From contig NZ_CP120210.1 of the NCBI RefSeq assembly GCF_029369745.1, positions 496,001 through 560,000 on the forward strand: a stretch of DNA of 64,000 nucleotides. The letters run 5' to 3'. The notes under the pieces are model-generated. The model was given only the letters and a program-made list of their open reading frames with translations. It had not been told where the DNA came from and ran no database searches. The number at the start of each line of letters is the position of its first letter. Position 1 is the stretch's first letter. This document shows positions 18,861-29,060 of this stretch, piece by piece. The stretch is from Amycolatopsis sp. QT-25. Lineage in GTDB: Bacteria; Actinomycetota; Actinomycetes; Mycobacteriales; Pseudonocardiaceae. The position numbers and the translations under genes were made by a program.

Positions 18861-19705
18861 TCACGGCTTTCCTCGCGCAGACGGACGTCTCCGCCGGGAT
18901 CACCAGCGGCGAGACGATCGCCTTCTGGGTGCTCGGCCCGCTCGCGCTGCTCGGCGGGCTCGGCATGATCTTCTCCCGCAACGCCGTGCACTCGGCGCTG
19001 TGGCTGGTCCTCACCATGCTGTGCCTCGGCGCGCTGTACATGATCCAGCAGGCACCGTTCCTCGGCTTCACGCAGATCATCGTCTACACCGGCGCGATCA
19101 TGATGCTGTTCCTGTTCGTGCTGATGCTGGTCGGCCGGGAGAGTTCCGACTCGGTCGTCGAAGTACTGCGCGGGCAGCGGGTCATGGCGACCCTGCTCGG
19201 CATCGGCGTCGGCGGGCTGCTCGCCGCGGGGCTCGCCCGCGCGATGGTCAACGTGACCCCGGCACTGCCGGTCGACCCGGCGAACGTCGACGGTGGCGGC
19301 CCCGGCGGGCTGGGACGGCTCATCTTCACCGAGTACCTGTTCCCGTTCGAGCTCACCTCGGCGCTGCTGATCACCGCCGCGCTCGGCGCGATGGTGCTCG
19401 CGTTCACCGACCGGCACGCCAAGGGCGGCAAGAAGAACCAGAAGGAACTCGTCGTCGACCGGTTCACCGGAAAACACGACCGGCCTTCGCCGCTGCCCGG
19501 CCCGGGTGTCTTCGCGACCGCCAACTCGGTCGCCACCCCGGCGCTGCTGCCCGACGGTTCGATCGCCCCGGAGTCGCTCTCGGACATCATCGAGTCGACT
19601 TCGGCCTCGCGGTTGGAGAACGAGCGCAGGCAGGTCGCCGGCACGACCGACGACGCCGTAGGCCCGCACGCTCTCGTGGGCAAGCCTGAAGGGGAGAAGG
19701 AATGA
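18857..19705 (+). CDS. nuoJ: NADH-quinone oxidoreductase subunit J
   Basis: Membrane subunit with five helices. Conserved [32 protein letters not shown] is split by the family core [22 protein letters not shown], where the pi-bulge helix TM3 lies. GTG 18857 overlaps the nuoI stop. 282 residues, about 80-100 longer than E. coli NuoJ because of a hydrophilic C-terminal tail, as in other actinobacteria. Four-bp overlap with nuoK. Confidence 0.96.
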   Translation: MITAFLAQTDVSAGITSGETIAFWVLGPLALLGGLGMIFSRNAVHSALWLVLTMLCLGALYMIQQAPFLGFTQIIVYTGAIMMLFLFVLMLVGRESSDSVVEVLRGQRVMATLLGIGVGGLLAAGLARAMVNVTPALPVDPANVDGGGPGGLGRLIFTEYLFPFELTSALLITAALGAMVLAFTDRHAKGGKKNQKELVVDRFTGKHDRPSPLPGPGVFATANSVATPALLPDGSIAPESLSDIIESTSASRLENERRQVAGTTDDAVGPHALVGKPEGEKE

Positions 19706-20001
19706 CCCCGACGTACTACCTGCTCCTGTCCGCGCTGCTGTTCGCCATCGGCGCGGTCGGGGTGCTGGTGCGCCGCAACGCGATCGTCGTGTTCATGTGC
19801 ATCGAGCTGATGCTGAACGCGGCGAACCTGTCCCTGGTCACGTTCGCCCGGATCAACGGGTCGCTCGACGGACAGGTGATGGCGTTCTTCGTGATGGTCG
19901 TGGCCGCCGCGGAGGTCGTGGTGGGGCTGGCGATCATCATGGCGATCTTCCGCACCCGGCGTTCGGCCTCGGTCGACGACACCAACCTGCTGAAGTACTA
20001 G
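19702..20001 (+). CDS. nuoK: NADH-quinone oxidoreductase subunit K
   Basis: Small membrane subunit, 99 residues, three helices, homologous to MrpC antiporter subunits. [15 protein letters not shown] holds the conserved glutamate of helix 2, and [17 protein letters not shown] the second conserved glutamate; both are on the proton path. ATG 19702 overlaps the nuoJ stop and follows GGGGAGAAGG. The 65-bp gap after it is the largest in nuoD-N and contains the shared hairpin element. Confidence 0.97.
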   Translation: MTPTYYLLLSALLFAIGAVGVLVRRNAIVVFMCIELMLNAANLSLVTFARINGSLDGQVMAFFVMVVAAAEVVVGLAIIMAIFRTRRSASVDDTNLLKY

Positions 20002-20005
20002 GTGC

Positions 20006-20053
20006 CGCCTCATCCCCACCGCCCACCCTTGACGGACGCGCTCCGCGCGACTG
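20006..20053 (+). promoter_or_regulatory. Hairpin element before nuoL (shared with menJ leader)
   Basis: Second copy of the element at 7320-7362. The 5-bp stem CGCGC / GCGCG with loop TCC (20037-20049) replaces CGGGC / GCCCG, preserving pairing. It ends 13 nt before GTG 20067, the same spacing as at menJ. It lies in the only larger gap downstream of nuoD, so it could tune nuoL expression against upstream genes. Confidence 0.5.
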
Positions 20054-20066
20054 ATTGGAATCGAGA

Positions 20067-21965
20067 GTGACCGCATCATCGTGGCTGCTGGTGGCCTTCC
20101 CGGCTCTCGGCGCCCTTGTTCTCCTGCTGGCCGGCAAGCGCGCGCGTCCTTGGGGACACCTGCTCGGCAGTGCGACCGTCTCACTGTCCTTCGTGTACGG
20201 CCTGCTCCTCTTCTTCACGGCCGACACGAAGAACGTCGCGGACGTCAAGTTGTTCTCGTGGATCCCGGTCTCGGCGCTACAGGTCGACTTCGGGCTCCGG
20301 ATCGACGCGCTGTCGCTGACGTTCGTGCTGCTGATCACCGGCGTCGGCATGCTGATCCACTTCTACTCGATCGGCTACATGGCCTCCGACCGTGACCGGT
20401 CGAGGTTCTTCGCCTACCTCAACCTGTTCGTCGCCTCGATGCTGATCCTGGTGCTGGGCAACAGCTTCGTGACGCTGTACCTCGGCTGGGAAGGCGTCGG
20501 CCTCGCTTCGTACCTGCTCATCGGCTGGTACCAGGACCGCCCGTCCGCGGCCACCGCGGCGAAGAAGGCGTTCCTGATGAACCGCGTCGGCGACGTCGGG
20601 CTCGCGCTGGCGATCTTCCTGATGTTCAAGTACGTCGGGAGCACCGGCTACGCCGAGGTCTTCGGCGCCGTCGGCCGGATCCCGACCGGCGCGGTCACCG
20701 CGATCGCGATCCTGCTGCTGCTGGGCGCCTGCGGTAAGTCCGGCCAGTTCCCGTTGCAGGCCTGGCTTCCGGACGCGATGGAGGGCCCGACCCCGGTCTC
20801 GGCCCTCATCCACGCGGCGACGATGGTCACCGCCGGCGTCTACCTGGTCGCCCGCGCGCACGAGATCTTCAACGCCACCCCGGACGGCCGCCTGGTCGTC
20901 ACCCTCGTCGGGACGGTCACGCTGCTGATCGGGTGCGTCATCGGCTGCGCCTACGACGACATCAAAAAGGTCCTGGCGTACTCCACGGTCAGCCAGATCG
21001 GTTACATGATGCTGGCCGTCGGCCTCGGGCCGATCGCCTACGCGCTCGGCATCATGCACCTGGTCGCGCACGGCTTCTTCAAGGCCGGGCTGTTCCTCGG
21101 GGCGGGCTCGGTCATGCACGCCATGAACGACGAGGTCGACATGCGGAAGTTCGGCGGGCTGCGCAAGCACCTGCCGGTCACCTTCTGGACCTTCGCGCTC
21201 GGCTACCTGGCGCTGATCGGCATCCCGCCGCTCTCGGGCTTCTTCACCAAGGACGCGATCATCGAAGCGGCGCTTTCCCAGGGCGGCTGGCGCGGCTGGG
21301 TGATGGGCGGCGCGGCACTGCTCGGCGCCGGGCTCACCGCGTTCTACATGACGCGCCTGATGGTGATGACCTTCTTCGGCAAGGAACGCTGGAAGGAGAT
21401 CAAGAGTTCCGACGGCCGCGACTTCCATCCGCACGAATCGCCCGCGGTGATGAAGTGGCCGATGATCATCCTGGCCGTCGGTTCGGTCGGTGCCGGCGCG
21501 TTCTTCGCCATCGGCGACCGGTTCGCCGCATGGCTCGCCCCGGTGGTCGGACCGCTCGAAGAGGGTGGCCACAGCGTCATCCCGCACGCGCTGGTCCCGT
21601 TCCTCACCGTGGCGCTGTCCGTGCTGGGCGCGGTGGCCGCTTGGCTCTTCGTCGGCCGCAAGGACGTTCCGGTGGAACGCCCCGAGCGGGTCTCGACGGT
21701 GGTCAAGGCCGCGCGCAACGACCTCTACGGCAACACCCTGAACGAGACGCTGGTCGCCCGTCCGGGCACCTGGCTCGCCCGCGCGCTGGTCTACGTGGAC
21801 AACCGCGGGGTCGACGGCGCGGTCAACGGCCTCGCCGCCGCGCTCGGCGGCGGATCCGGGCGCCTGCGCCGCCTGCAGACCGGCTTCGTCCGCTCGTACG
21901 CACTGTCCATGCTGGGCGGCACATTCCTGCTTCTGGCGGCACTTCTGCTGGTGAGGTTCGCATGA
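20067..21965 (+). CDS. nuoL: NADH-quinone oxidoreductase subunit L
   Basis: Distal antiporter-like proton-pumping subunit, 632 residues. GTG 20067 gives the family start [20 protein letters not shown]; a TTG at 20055 is in frame but lies in the hairpin leader. Conserved blocks are [41 protein letters not shown] and the broken-helix region around [17 protein letters not shown]. The C-terminal part contains the lateral helix and the anchor helix near [16 protein letters not shown]. nuoM begins 4 bp before its stop. Confidence 0.97.
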   Translation: MTASSWLLVAFPALGALVLLLAGKRARPWGHLLGSATVSLSFVYGLLLFFTADTKNVADVKLFSWIPVSALQVDFGLRIDALSLTFVLLITGVGMLIHFYSIGYMASDRDRSRFFAYLNLFVASMLILVLGNSFVTLYLGWEGVGLASYLLIGWYQDRPSAATAAKKAFLMNRVGDVGLALAIFLMFKYVGSTGYAEVFGAVGRIPTGAVTAIAILLLLGACGKSGQFPLQAWLPDAMEGPTPVSALIHAATMVTAGVYLVARAHEIFNATPDGRLVVTLVGTVTLLIGCVIGCAYDDIKKVLAYSTVSQIGYMMLAVGLGPIAYALGIMHLVAHGFFKAGLFLGAGSVMHAMNDEVDMRKFGGLRKHLPVTFWTFALGYLALIGIPPLSGFFTKDAIIEAALSQGGWRGWVMGGAALLGAGLTAFYMTRLMVMTFFGKERWKEIKSSDGRDFHPHESPAVMKWPMIILAVGSVGAGAFFAIGDRFAAWLAPVVGPLEEGGHSVIPHALVPFLTVALSVLGAVAAWLFVGRKDVPVERPERVSTVVKAARNDLYGNTLNETLVARPGTWLARALVYVDNRGVDGAVNGLAAALGGGSGRLRRLQTGFVRSYALSMLGGTFLLLAALLLVRFA

Positions 21966-23551
21966 CCTGGGTACTCGCAACCATCCTGCTGCCGCTGGCC
22001 GGCGCCGCGGTCGTCGCGGGGATGAAGAAGAACGACAGGCTGGCGACGCTCACCGCGCTCGTGGTCTCGCTCCTGACGTTCCTGCTGGTGATCCCGATGT
22101 GGGCGAGCTACGTGCCCACGGGGGACCGGATCCAGCAGAAGTCCTCGATGGACTGGATCCCGAACTTCGGCATCCACATCTCCTTCGGCATCGACGGCAT
22201 CGCGCTGGTGATGATCGCGGTCATCGGCCTGCTGGTGCCGATCGTGGTCGGCGCGCTGGGCCTCACCGACAAGCTCCCGGCCGGGCGCTCGGCGGGCGGT
22301 TTCCTCTCGCTGATCCTGGTGCAGGAGGCGCTGACCATCGCGGTGTTCGCCGCGACCGACGTCTTCCTGTTCTACGTGCTGTTCGAGATCATGCTGATCC
22401 CGATGTACTTCCTGATCGGCGGCTACGGCGGCGCGAACCGGCAGTACGCGGCGGTCAAGTTCTTCCTGTACTCGTTCCTCGGCGGCCTGATCATGCTGGC
22501 CTCGGCCATCGGGGCGTACTCGATGGCGTCGGACGAACTCGGCAAGGGCACCTTCGACTGGGAAACGCTCGTCACGGTCGTCCGCGACGCCCCGCTGGGG
22601 ACGCAGATCTGGCTGTTCATCGGGTTCTTCCTCGCGTTCGCGATCAAGGCCCCTTTGGTGCCGTTCCACACCTGGCTGCCGGACGCCGCCGGCCAGGCGC
22701 CCATCGGTGTCGCGGTGCTGCTGGTCGGTGTGCTGGACAAGGTCGGCACGTTCGGGTTCCTGCGCTACTGCCTCCCGATGTTCCCGGAGGCCAGCAAGGA
22801 ACTCGCGCCGTGGGTGCTGGTGCTCGCCGTCGCGGGTGTCCTCTACGGCTCGATCCTCGCGGCCGGGCAGCGCGACATGAAGCGATTCATCGCCTACGTG
22901 TCGATCGCCCACTTCGGGTTCATCGCGCTGGGGATCTTCACCTTCAACGAGCAGGCGATGGTCGGCTCGGTGTCGTACATGCTCAACCACAGCCTCGCCA
23001 CCGGCATGCTGATCGTGGTGGTCGGCCTGATCGTGATGCGCGGCGGGTCCACCAGGATCTCCGACTACGGCGGCATGGCGAAGGTGACCCCGCTGCTCGG
23101 CGGGATGCTGCTCATCGCCGGTCTGTCCACTTTGTCCCTGCCCGGCACCAACTCGTTCATCAGCGAGTTCCTGGTGCTGCTGGGGTCCTTTGTGGACTAT
23201 CCGGTGTACACGATCATCGCGACGGTCGGCATGGTGCTGGCCGCGGCGTACGTGCTCTGGCTCTACCAGCGCGTCATGCAGGGACCCGTCCGCGGTGACG
23301 CTTTGACATCGCCGGCCCCGACGGGGCCGCCCGCCCCGACCAGTGATCGTTCGCCGGCTTTGGCCGGTGCGGTGATCGCCCCCGAACTCGGGGCCACCAA
23401 AGCCATCAAGGACCTCGGCGGCAGGGAGATCGCGATCCTGGCGCCGATGGTCGTGCTGATCATCGCGCTCGGGTTCTATCCCAAGCCGGTGCTCGACACG
23501 ATCACCCCGTCGGTGCAGGCGACGATGTCGTCCGTACAGGGAGGCAAGTAA
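21962..23551 (+). CDS. nuoM: NADH-quinone oxidoreductase subunit M
   Basis: Antiporter-like proton-pumping subunit, 529 residues and about 14 helices. [17 protein letters not shown] carries the conserved glutamate, and [20 protein letters not shown] and [17 protein letters not shown] the channel helices. ATG 21962 overlaps the nuoL stop. A hydrophilic insert of about 40 residues rich in Pro and Ala (near 445-480, [16 protein letters not shown]) precedes the last helix. GGGAGG at its 3' end serves nuoN, 2 bp downstream. Confidence 0.97.
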   Translation: MTWVLATILLPLAGAAVVAGMKKNDRLATLTALVVSLLTFLLVIPMWASYVPTGDRIQQKSSMDWIPNFGIHISFGIDGIALVMIAVIGLLVPIVVGALGLTDKLPAGRSAGGFLSLILVQEALTIAVFAATDVFLFYVLFEIMLIPMYFLIGGYGGANRQYAAVKFFLYSFLGGLIMLASAIGAYSMASDELGKGTFDWETLVTVVRDAPLGTQIWLFIGFFLAFAIKAPLVPFHTWLPDAAGQAPIGVAVLLVGVLDKVGTFGFLRYCLPMFPEASKELAPWVLVLAVAGVLYGSILAAGQRDMKRFIAYVSIAHFGFIALGIFTFNEQAMVGSVSYMLNHSLATGMLIVVVGLIVMRGGSTRISDYGGMAKVTPLLGGMLLIAGLSTLSLPGTNSFISEFLVLLGSFVDYPVYTIIATVGMVLAAAYVLWLYQRVMQGPVRGDALTSPAPTGPPAPTSDRSPALAGAVIAPELGATKAIKDLGGREIAILAPMVVLIIALGFYPKPVLDTITPSVQATMSSVQGGK

Positions 23552-23553
23552 CA

Positions 23554-25119
23554 GTGCTCTTCTTGACTCAGGCGCCACCGATCAAGGTGCCGTCGATCGA
23601 CTACTTCGCCGTCACGCCGATCCTGATCATCCTCGGCGCGGCGTGTGTCAGCGTGCTGTTCGAGGCCTTCCTGCCCAAACACATGCGGTGGCCGTCGCAG
23701 GTCTTCCTGTCCCTGGTCGGGATCGGGGCGGCGGGCGTCTTCCTGGTCTGGTACGCCAGTTCGTCCGCGCCGAAGAACGGCGTCACGACCTTCAGCGGCG
23801 CGATCGCCGTCGACCGGCCGTCGCTGTTCCTGTGGGGCACGCTCCTGGCGCTGGCGCTGGGCGCCTTGCTGCTGATCGCGGACCGCTCGGTCGAGCCGGG
23901 CGGCGCGTTCGTCGCGCAGGCCGGTATCCGCCCCGGCACGGTCCAGGACCGCGCGCAGGTCGGCACCACCGGCATGCAGACCGAGGTCTTCCCGCTGACG
24001 CTGTTCGCGCTCGGCGGCATGATGGCCTTCGTCGCGGCCAACGACCTGCTCACCATGTTCATCGCGCTCGAGGTGCTGAGCCTGCCGCTGTACCTGATGT
24101 GCGGTCTCGCGCGGCGGCGTCGCCTGCTCTCGCAGGAAGCGGCGGTCAAGTACTTCCTGCTCGGCGCGTTCTCGTCGGCGTTTTTCCTGTACGGCCTCGC
24201 GCTGCTGTACGGCTACGCGAACTCCGTGAAGCTGTCGGACATCGCCAACGCGGCGGCCGGTTCGGACCGTTCGGACACGCTGCTGTTCGTCGGGCTCGGC
24301 CTGCTCGCGGTCGGCCTGCTGTTCAAGGGTTCGGTCGGCCCGTTCCACACCTGGACCCCGGACGTCTACCAGGGCGCGCCGACCCCGATCACCGCTTTCA
24401 TGGGCGCCTGCACCAAGGTCGCCGCGTTCGGCGGGATCCTGCGGGTGTTCTCGGTGGCCTTCGAGTCGACCAGCTGGGAATGGCGTGGCGTGCTGTGGGG
24501 CGTCGCGATCATCTCGATGCTGATCGGCGCGGTGCTGGGTCTCACGCAGACCGACGTCAAGCGCATGATCGCCTACTCGTCCATCGCGCACGCCGGATTC
24601 CTGCTCATCGGTGCGATCACGATGACCGAGGAAGGGCTGTCGAGCACGCTGTTCTACCTGCTGGCCTACGGCTTCACCACCCTCGCCGCCTTCGGTGTCG
24701 TCTCGCTGGTGCGGGACTCGAACGGCGAGGCGACGCACCTGTCCGCGTGGGCCGGGTTGGCGAAACGCTCTCCGATGCTGGCCGGGGTGTTCACCTTCCT
24801 GCTGCTCGCGCTGGCCGGTATTCCGCTGACTAGTGGGTTCGTCGGCAAGTTCGTGGTGTTCTCGGCGGCCCTGTCCGACGGGATGGCGCCGCTGGTCGTC
24901 GTCGCCCTGGTCTTCAGCGCCGTCGCCGCGTTCTTCTACCTGCGCGTGATCGTGCTGATGTACTTCTCCGAGCCGGCCTCCGACGGCCCGACCGTCACCG
25001 TGCCCGGCGCGTTCACCACCACGGCGATCACGCTCGGCGTCCTCGTCACGCTGGTGCTCGGCCTGATCCCGGCGTTCGCTCTCGACTGGGCGGGCTCCGG
25101 CGGCTTCGCTCTCAAGTAG
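23554..25119 (+). CDS. nuoN: NADH-quinone oxidoreductase subunit N
   Basis: Third antiporter-like subunit, 521 residues, last gene of the operon. Conserved MFIALEVLSLPLYLMCGL with the key glutamate, the channel block VGPFHTWTPDVYQGAPTPI and MIAYSSIAHAGFLLIG. GTG 23554 follows GGGAGG. A terminator-like hairpin begins 11 bp after the stop, fitting the end of transcription here. Confidence 0.97.
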   Translation: MLFLTQAPPIKVPSIDYFAVTPILIILGAACVSVLFEAFLPKHMRWPSQVFLSLVGIGAAGVFLVWYASSSAPKNGVTTFSGAIAVDRPSLFLWGTLLALALGALLLIADRSVEPGGAFVAQAGIRPGTVQDRAQVGTTGMQTEVFPLTLFALGGMMAFVAANDLLTMFIALEVLSLPLYLMCGLARRRRLLSQEAAVKYFLLGAFSSAFFLYGLALLYGYANSVKLSDIANAAAGSDRSDTLLFVGLGLLAVGLLFKGSVGPFHTWTPDVYQGAPTPITAFMGACTKVAAFGGILRVFSVAFESTSWEWRGVLWGVAIISMLIGAVLGLTQTDVKRMIAYSSIAHAGFLLIGAITMTEEGLSSTLFYLLAYGFTTLAAFGVVSLVRDSNGEATHLSAWAGLAKRSPMLAGVFTFLLLALAGIPLTSGFVGKFVVFSAALSDGMAPLVVVALVFSAVAAFFYLRVIVLMYFSEPASDGPTVTVPGAFTTTAITLGVLVTLVLGLIPAFALDWAGSGGFALK

Positions 25120-25130
25120 TTTCTTCGCCG

Positions 25131-25177
25131 GTGAAGGCCCTTTTCCTTCGGCTCAGCCGCGGGAAGGGGGCCTTCAC
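25131..25177. terminator. Bidirectional terminator hairpin after nuoN
   Basis: GTGAAGGCCC...TTTTCC pairs with GGGAAGG...GGGCCTTCAC around a 14-nt loop. It lies between nuoN and the oppositely oriented ESX operon, and resembles the other ATGAAAGG-type palindromes in the window. Confidence 0.75.
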
Positions 25178-25301
25178 GCATTGGCCGACAAACAGGCCTG
25201 GTCCTAGGCGGATCGAAGCGGGCGTTCGCTGAATCGGAACCACGCTGCTCCCGGACCTGCTCGAGACTCCGCCGTGTGCGAAGGCTGTGCGCCTGATCGA
25301 C

Positions 25302-26054
25302 TCAGCGGTCGAGACTCGCTCGCAGCGCCCCGAGCTTCTGGGCCAGTAACGTGGGTTCGCCGGGGAGGACGGTGATGTACCGGTTCCGCGGAGCACCGCT
25401 CACGTGCATGGCCACCCGTCCGGCATCGAGGTCGAGGTACGTCAGGCCGTCCGTGGCCTCCGTGCGCCTTCCCCCGTCAGGACGCATGGCCGCGGCGAAG
25501 AACCCGACGCCGAAATAGGGCTGCTCGAAGACCTCGTCCAGTCGCCGGGCTTCCCGGCTTCGAGACGCGGGCTCGTCGTAGAGCTCGCTCCCGCCAACTC
25601 CGCTGAAGTCGTCCTGTGGAACCGAAAATGGGGAAAATCGCGCGGGCGGGTACTCGGGCAGGTTCATCACGAGTGCCGCCGCGCGATCGGCGGTGCGCAC
25701 GCTTTTCAGCCACACCCGGTTCCCTTCGCAGATCGCGGTGACCGCGGCGCGCCCGCGCACGGCGACGAGCACGCTGTACTGCTCCGCCTCCGTGCGCACG
25801 GTCGCGTAGTACTCGGTGTTCGGCCGGTCGAGTATGTGCAGGACGTCCTCGAAGTCGCTGGTCAGACGGTTGCCCTCGGTGAACCCGAGCCCACCGAGCT
25901 CCTCGAACGCCGCCCGGTCCTCGCCGTTGCGCGACGACGGCGGGATGTAGCGCAGGCCGCCCGCGAAGATCAGATGCGGATCTCCGCAACCGGCGTGACG
26001 GAACGCGGTCAATACGGTGTCGAGTGTGATCTCGACCGGGCGCGCGAGCACCAC
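25302..26054 (-). CDS. EspG-family ESX secretion-associated chaperone
   Basis: 250 residues. EspG proteins are cytosolic chaperones that bind PE/PPE-type substrates of type VII secretion. The start LARPVEITLDTVLTAFRHAG, the middle block EAEQYSVLVAVRGRAAVTAICEGNRVWLKSV and the C-terminal GRVAMHVSGAPRNRYITVLPG fit the Pseudonocardiaceae EspG pattern. GTG 26054 follows GGGAGGGAG. It is the last gene of a four-gene minus-strand operon whose other products look like ESX substrates, supporting the call. No ESX core gene (eccC, eccD) is in the window, so the machine must be elsewhere. Confidence 0.8.
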   Translation of the reverse strand: MVLARPVEITLDTVLTAFRHAGCGDPHLIFAGGLRYIPPSSRNGEDRAAFEELGGLGFTEGNRLTSDFEDVLHILDRPNTEYYATVRTEAEQYSVLVAVRGRAAVTAICEGNRVWLKSVRTADRAAALVMNLPEYPPARFSPFSVPQDDFSGVGGSELYDEPASRSREARRLDEVFEQPYFGVGFFAAAMRPDGGRRTEATDGLTYLDLDAGRVAMHVSGAPRNRYITVLPGEPTLLAQKLGALRASLDR

Positions 26055-26081
26055 GTGTCTCCCTCCCCTGGAGCTGTGGCG

Positions 26082-27365
26082 CTATTTCCTGTTCTCGCCG
26101 ATCACCGGCGGCATCGGCTTCTCCGTATAGCCGCCGAAGGTCTCGTCCGGATCGGGGTTCTGCAGGTACGCCGGCGCCTTCTTCTCCTTGTCCTCCTCGC
26201 CCTTCCCGCGCGCGGCGCCGGGCGCCATCGGCATCCCGTTCGCCCCGCCCCGGCCCGCTGCCCCGGCGGAACCCGCCGTGCCACGGCCACCCACACCTTC
26301 GCCGGGCATCCCAGCACCGCTTCGGCCACCCATACCGGGTTGACCGCCGGGGACACCTCCACGCGAACCGCCGCCGGGCGCTTTACCACCCGTGCCTTGA
26401 CCGGCGCCGCTCGTCCCTGGACCGAACGGGCCGTACCCGGGCGGGAAGGCGCCGGGCGGGTTGTGAGTGGGGCCGGGTTTGCCGGTCGGTCCGAAGTCGA
26501 GGTTCGCCGCCGGCGGCACGACCGGCGTGGTCTGGGGCGGCGTAGACGAATTCGCGAGGGTCCCGTCGTCCGGCTGCTGCCCGCCGGGCTGGTGCTGGTG
26601 CGGGTACGACGGCCCTGGCTGGGGGGCCGAGGATGGTTGACGCGGGCCTGGCTGGGGCTCTTGCCCAGGCCGGGGGCCACTGTCGGCTGCGCCACCCGGT
26701 GGCGGTGTGCTCGGGCCGCTAGGCCCGCTGGGTCCGCTTGGGCCGTTCGGGCCTTGGTAGGGCTCGCCGATACCGGGATCGCGTCCGTCGGAGCCGTCGC
26801 CGAAGCTCTTCACCGCCGGCTTCCCGCCCTCGTCCAAGGTGACGCTGCCGCCGGGATCGGTGAGCTGCGCGTACCGGGCAGGCAGCTCCTCACCGTTGGA
26901 AGTACTGGCCGAGTGGTAGCTCGCGAACGCGTCGATGTTGTGCTGGCTGTCGGCCTGGAATCCCTTGACCTTGTCCGCGTAGGTTCCCCTGCCCGCGAGC
27001 TGGTTCAAGACGTCCATCGCGGTTGGCTCCGGGGGATTCGGCGGAACCGGCTTGACCTTGTTCTTGGCGGTGCCGAACGCGTCCAACTGAGCGCTGATGG
27101 CCGCCTGTGCCACAGTCAGATGCATCACGTCGTCATACGCCGCCTCCACGACGGGCTTCGTCGCGTCGGCAGCCGCGTCGCCGGCGCCACCTTGCCAACC
27201 GGCCATGGTCTTCTGGGTGAGCACGGTGAGCTTCTGCGCCCGTTCGTGATGCCGCTCGATCAGGTCGTAGGCGGCGCGCTGGGCCTCGGACAGCGAGCCG
27301 GTGCCTTCACCCCTGGTGATCTGTTCGTAGATCTGGGCGGCGGTGAGCGGTCCTTCGGCGACCAT
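26082..27365 (-). CDS. PPE-like ESX substrate with Pro/Gly-rich tail
   Basis: 427 residues. Residues about 1-180 are helical and Ala-rich, with AYDLIERHHERAQKL and TQKTMAGWQGGAGDAA, the latter a WxG-type turn of the PPE/WXG100 fold. From about 200 the chain is low complexity: repeated GPSGPSG units, then Gln/Pro-rich and Gly-rich stretches, ending in a charged tail. ATG 27365 follows GAGGAGG and overlaps the upstream stop by 1 bp; TTG 27368 is less likely. The neighbouring EspG and lipoprotein suggest secretion through an ESX system. The low-complexity tail may act at the cell surface; its role is unknown. Confidence 0.75.
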   Translation of the reverse strand: MVAEGPLTAAQIYEQITRGEGTGSLSEAQRAAYDLIERHHERAQKLTVLTQKTMAGWQGGAGDAAADATKPVVEAAYDDVMHLTVAQAAISAQLDAFGTAKNKVKPVPPNPPEPTAMDVLNQLAGRGTYADKVKGFQADSQHNIDAFASYHSASTSNGEELPARYAQLTDPGGSVTLDEGGKPAVKSFGDGSDGRDPGIGEPYQGPNGPSGPSGPSGPSTPPPGGAADSGPRPGQEPQPGPRQPSSAPQPGPSYPHQHQPGGQQPDDGTLANSSTPPQTTPVVPPAANLDFGPTGKPGPTHNPPGAFPPGYGPFGPGTSGAGQGTGGKAPGGGSRGGVPGGQPGMGGRSGAGMPGEGVGGRGTAGSAGAAGRGGANGMPMAPGAARGKGEEDKEKKAPAYLQNPDPDETFGGYTEKPMPPVIGENRK

Positions 27366-27991
27366 CAATTGCCTCCTCGGACGGTGGCCAAGACTCTGAT
27401 CGCGGCTTCACGCGCGGCGCCACAAGGGTCCTTCTTGCCGATGTTGGCCTCGGACAACTCCGTCACGATTCCGATGGTTTCGGTGTCACTGGCGCCGAGC
27501 GCCACAGAGCACTTGCCTGAGGGGCGCTCGTCTGTCGTGCCGTAGGCGGTCAGTGGGTAACCGTCCACTGGTGCAAGGGGCTCGACAAGTTTGTAGGCAC
27601 CGCCCTTGGCGTTGTAGACACTCGCCGTACCTCCGTCGGGGGATCGGCCGAAGATCACGTCCACCAGCGGTCGGGAAGAAGATGGAATGGACCACATGCA
27701 AGAGGGACCGGCCGTGCCATCCAGCCGTTCCTTGGGGACGGCACGGGGACCGAGAAGTTCCCCAGCCTGTTCCTCGGTCAGGGCATTACAGGGTGCTTGT
27801 TTGACCTGTGTCAGGGCAAGGGGGCTGGCGACCTGGGGAACATCAGGGCCAGGCTGCCGAGGGGACGATCTCGAAGGGGCCAGACTGCTCCCGCCATCCG
27901 TAGGAGTCGGAGTGCCATTGGTGATGGAGGGCGAGCACGCGGCAAGCGCAAGCGTGGCGATACCGACGAGAAGGACGGAGCTTCGCATCAC
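27365..27991 (-). CDS. DUF3558-family lipoprotein
   Basis: 208-residue lipoprotein. The signal ends in a lipobox LAAC with Cys at about 19. The mature domain carries the DUF3558 signs: PCNALTEEQAGELLG near the start, PSCMWSIPS in the middle and a last Cys in KKDPCGAAREAA. GTG 27991 overlaps the previous stop (GTGA) after AAAGG; ATG 27988 is an alternative. Many Pseudonocardiaceae encode DUF3558 lipoproteins next to ESX-type genes. Its function is not known; it is presumably anchored outside the membrane and may assist the secreted neighbours. Confidence 0.85.
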   Translation of the reverse strand: MMRSSVLLVGIATLALAACSPSITNGTPTPTDGGSSLAPSRSSPRQPGPDVPQVASPLALTQVKQAPCNALTEEQAGELLGPRAVPKERLDGTAGPSCMWSIPSSSRPLVDVIFGRSPDGGTASVYNAKGGAYKLVEPLAPVDGYPLTAYGTTDERPSGKCSVALGASDTETIGIVTELSEANIGKKDPCGAAREAAIRVLATVRGGN

Positions 27992-28404
27992 AAGATGCCT
28001 TTCGGCTGTTGATTGACGACCGTGGCGGCGTGGTCATCCGTGGTGGCGTACTTGCCGAGTGCGGTCAGGTACTTGCGCGCCATGTCCTCGCAGTAAGCGA
28101 TGCGCTGGTTCAGTGCGTCCATGAGCGCCGCACCGGATTGCTGAGTGAGGTCGGCGTTGTTCCCGCTCGCATACTCCGCCCCAGGTGGCTTCGTCTTGGC
28201 CAGGTAGTCCGCCTGATGCAAATCTGACTTGTACTCCTTGGCCAGGTCGGACCACTCTCGGGCCAGCTCGTGAAGGGTCGCCGCGTCGTACTCGAACCCC
28301 GCGCCTTCCGCGACGGGCACCCCGTAGGAGCCCCCGGTGGGGCGGAAGCGATCGACTTCACTCCACCGCAATCCGGGCTGATAAGCAGGAGATCCCTCAG
28401 CCAC
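27988..28404 (-). CDS. WXG100/ESAT-6-like small ESX protein
   Basis: 138 residues, mostly helical after a 35-residue N-terminal segment. EYDAATLHELAREWSDLAKEYKSDLHQA and LTQQSGAALMDALNQRIAYCEDMARKYLTALGKYA resemble the two helices of Pseudonocardiaceae ESX-type proteins, though the WxG turn itself is not clear. GTG 28404 is the first gene of the operon. The stop overlaps the lipoprotein start. Secretion is inferred from the neighbours. Confidence 0.65.
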   Translation of the reverse strand: MAEGSPAYQPGLRWSEVDRFRPTGGSYGVPVAEGAGFEYDAATLHELAREWSDLAKEYKSDLHQADYLAKTKPPGAEYASGNNADLTQQSGAALMDALNQRIAYCEDMARKYLTALGKYATTDDHAATVVNQQPKGIL

Positions 28405-29060
28405 GGCGGGACACCCCCGCCGTCCCGAGCCGATTCCCGCTGAACGAAGTCACCGTCGTCATACGCCCCTCCCGTGGCTACAGGGCGCGTCTACCGCTGC
28501 ACCCTGCGTAATCCGACGATGGGAAGATTACCAAGGGTTCCCGTGGCAGGGAATCCATCCGCATGAATTTTTTCTTCCTTGCTGAATGGCCCGAGCGAAC
28601 CCGGTGATCATTCGTGAAGACCATTCGTGTGAATGGTCCCGAGAAATTCGGCTGAGGTGGTGGTCGACCCGGTGAACTTGCACACTCTGGGTATGAAGCC
28701 CCGAAGAGTGATTCTCGGCGCTGTACCTCTCGACTCGCTAATGGCTCGTGCGAAATCCGTGGATACCCGTCACCGGCACCGCAGGTTTCGAAATGACAAA
28801 CCAAAACAACCGCTTCCGGCGGAGTTGATCGAGTTGGCCGCCTACGGTCGCTGGAACGGTGGTGACAACCGTCCCATGACGTTCGAGCTAAAGGTGAAGT
28901 ACGAGAAGGACGCCCAGGTGCCTCGAAACCGCCCCGTGACCTCGGTTACCCGTCGTACGGTCAAGAGGAGGACGTCGCCGAGGCGCTCTGTGACGGATTT
29001 CGTGCTGGCGACCCACTTTCGGGTGGCAAGGTGACGTCCACGCCGTCGTAAGCTTTCTCC
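28405..29060. other. Intergenic region between ESX operon and ATPase
   Basis: About 655 bp between divergent transcription units. The stretch 28510-28660 is clearly poorer in GC than its surroundings. A 133-codon frame at 28633-29034 is open on the plus strand, but it is Arg-rich with no recognisable domain, no good ribosome site, and its composition looks like a chance frame. Promoters for both flanking units are expected here. I see no tRNA, repeat or attachment site. Confidence 0.5.

Noticed and set aside
28633-29034. 133-codon frame upstream of the ATPase gene
   Set aside because: Arg-rich with no domain, no good ribosome site, and base composition like a chance frame in an AT-richer stretch.
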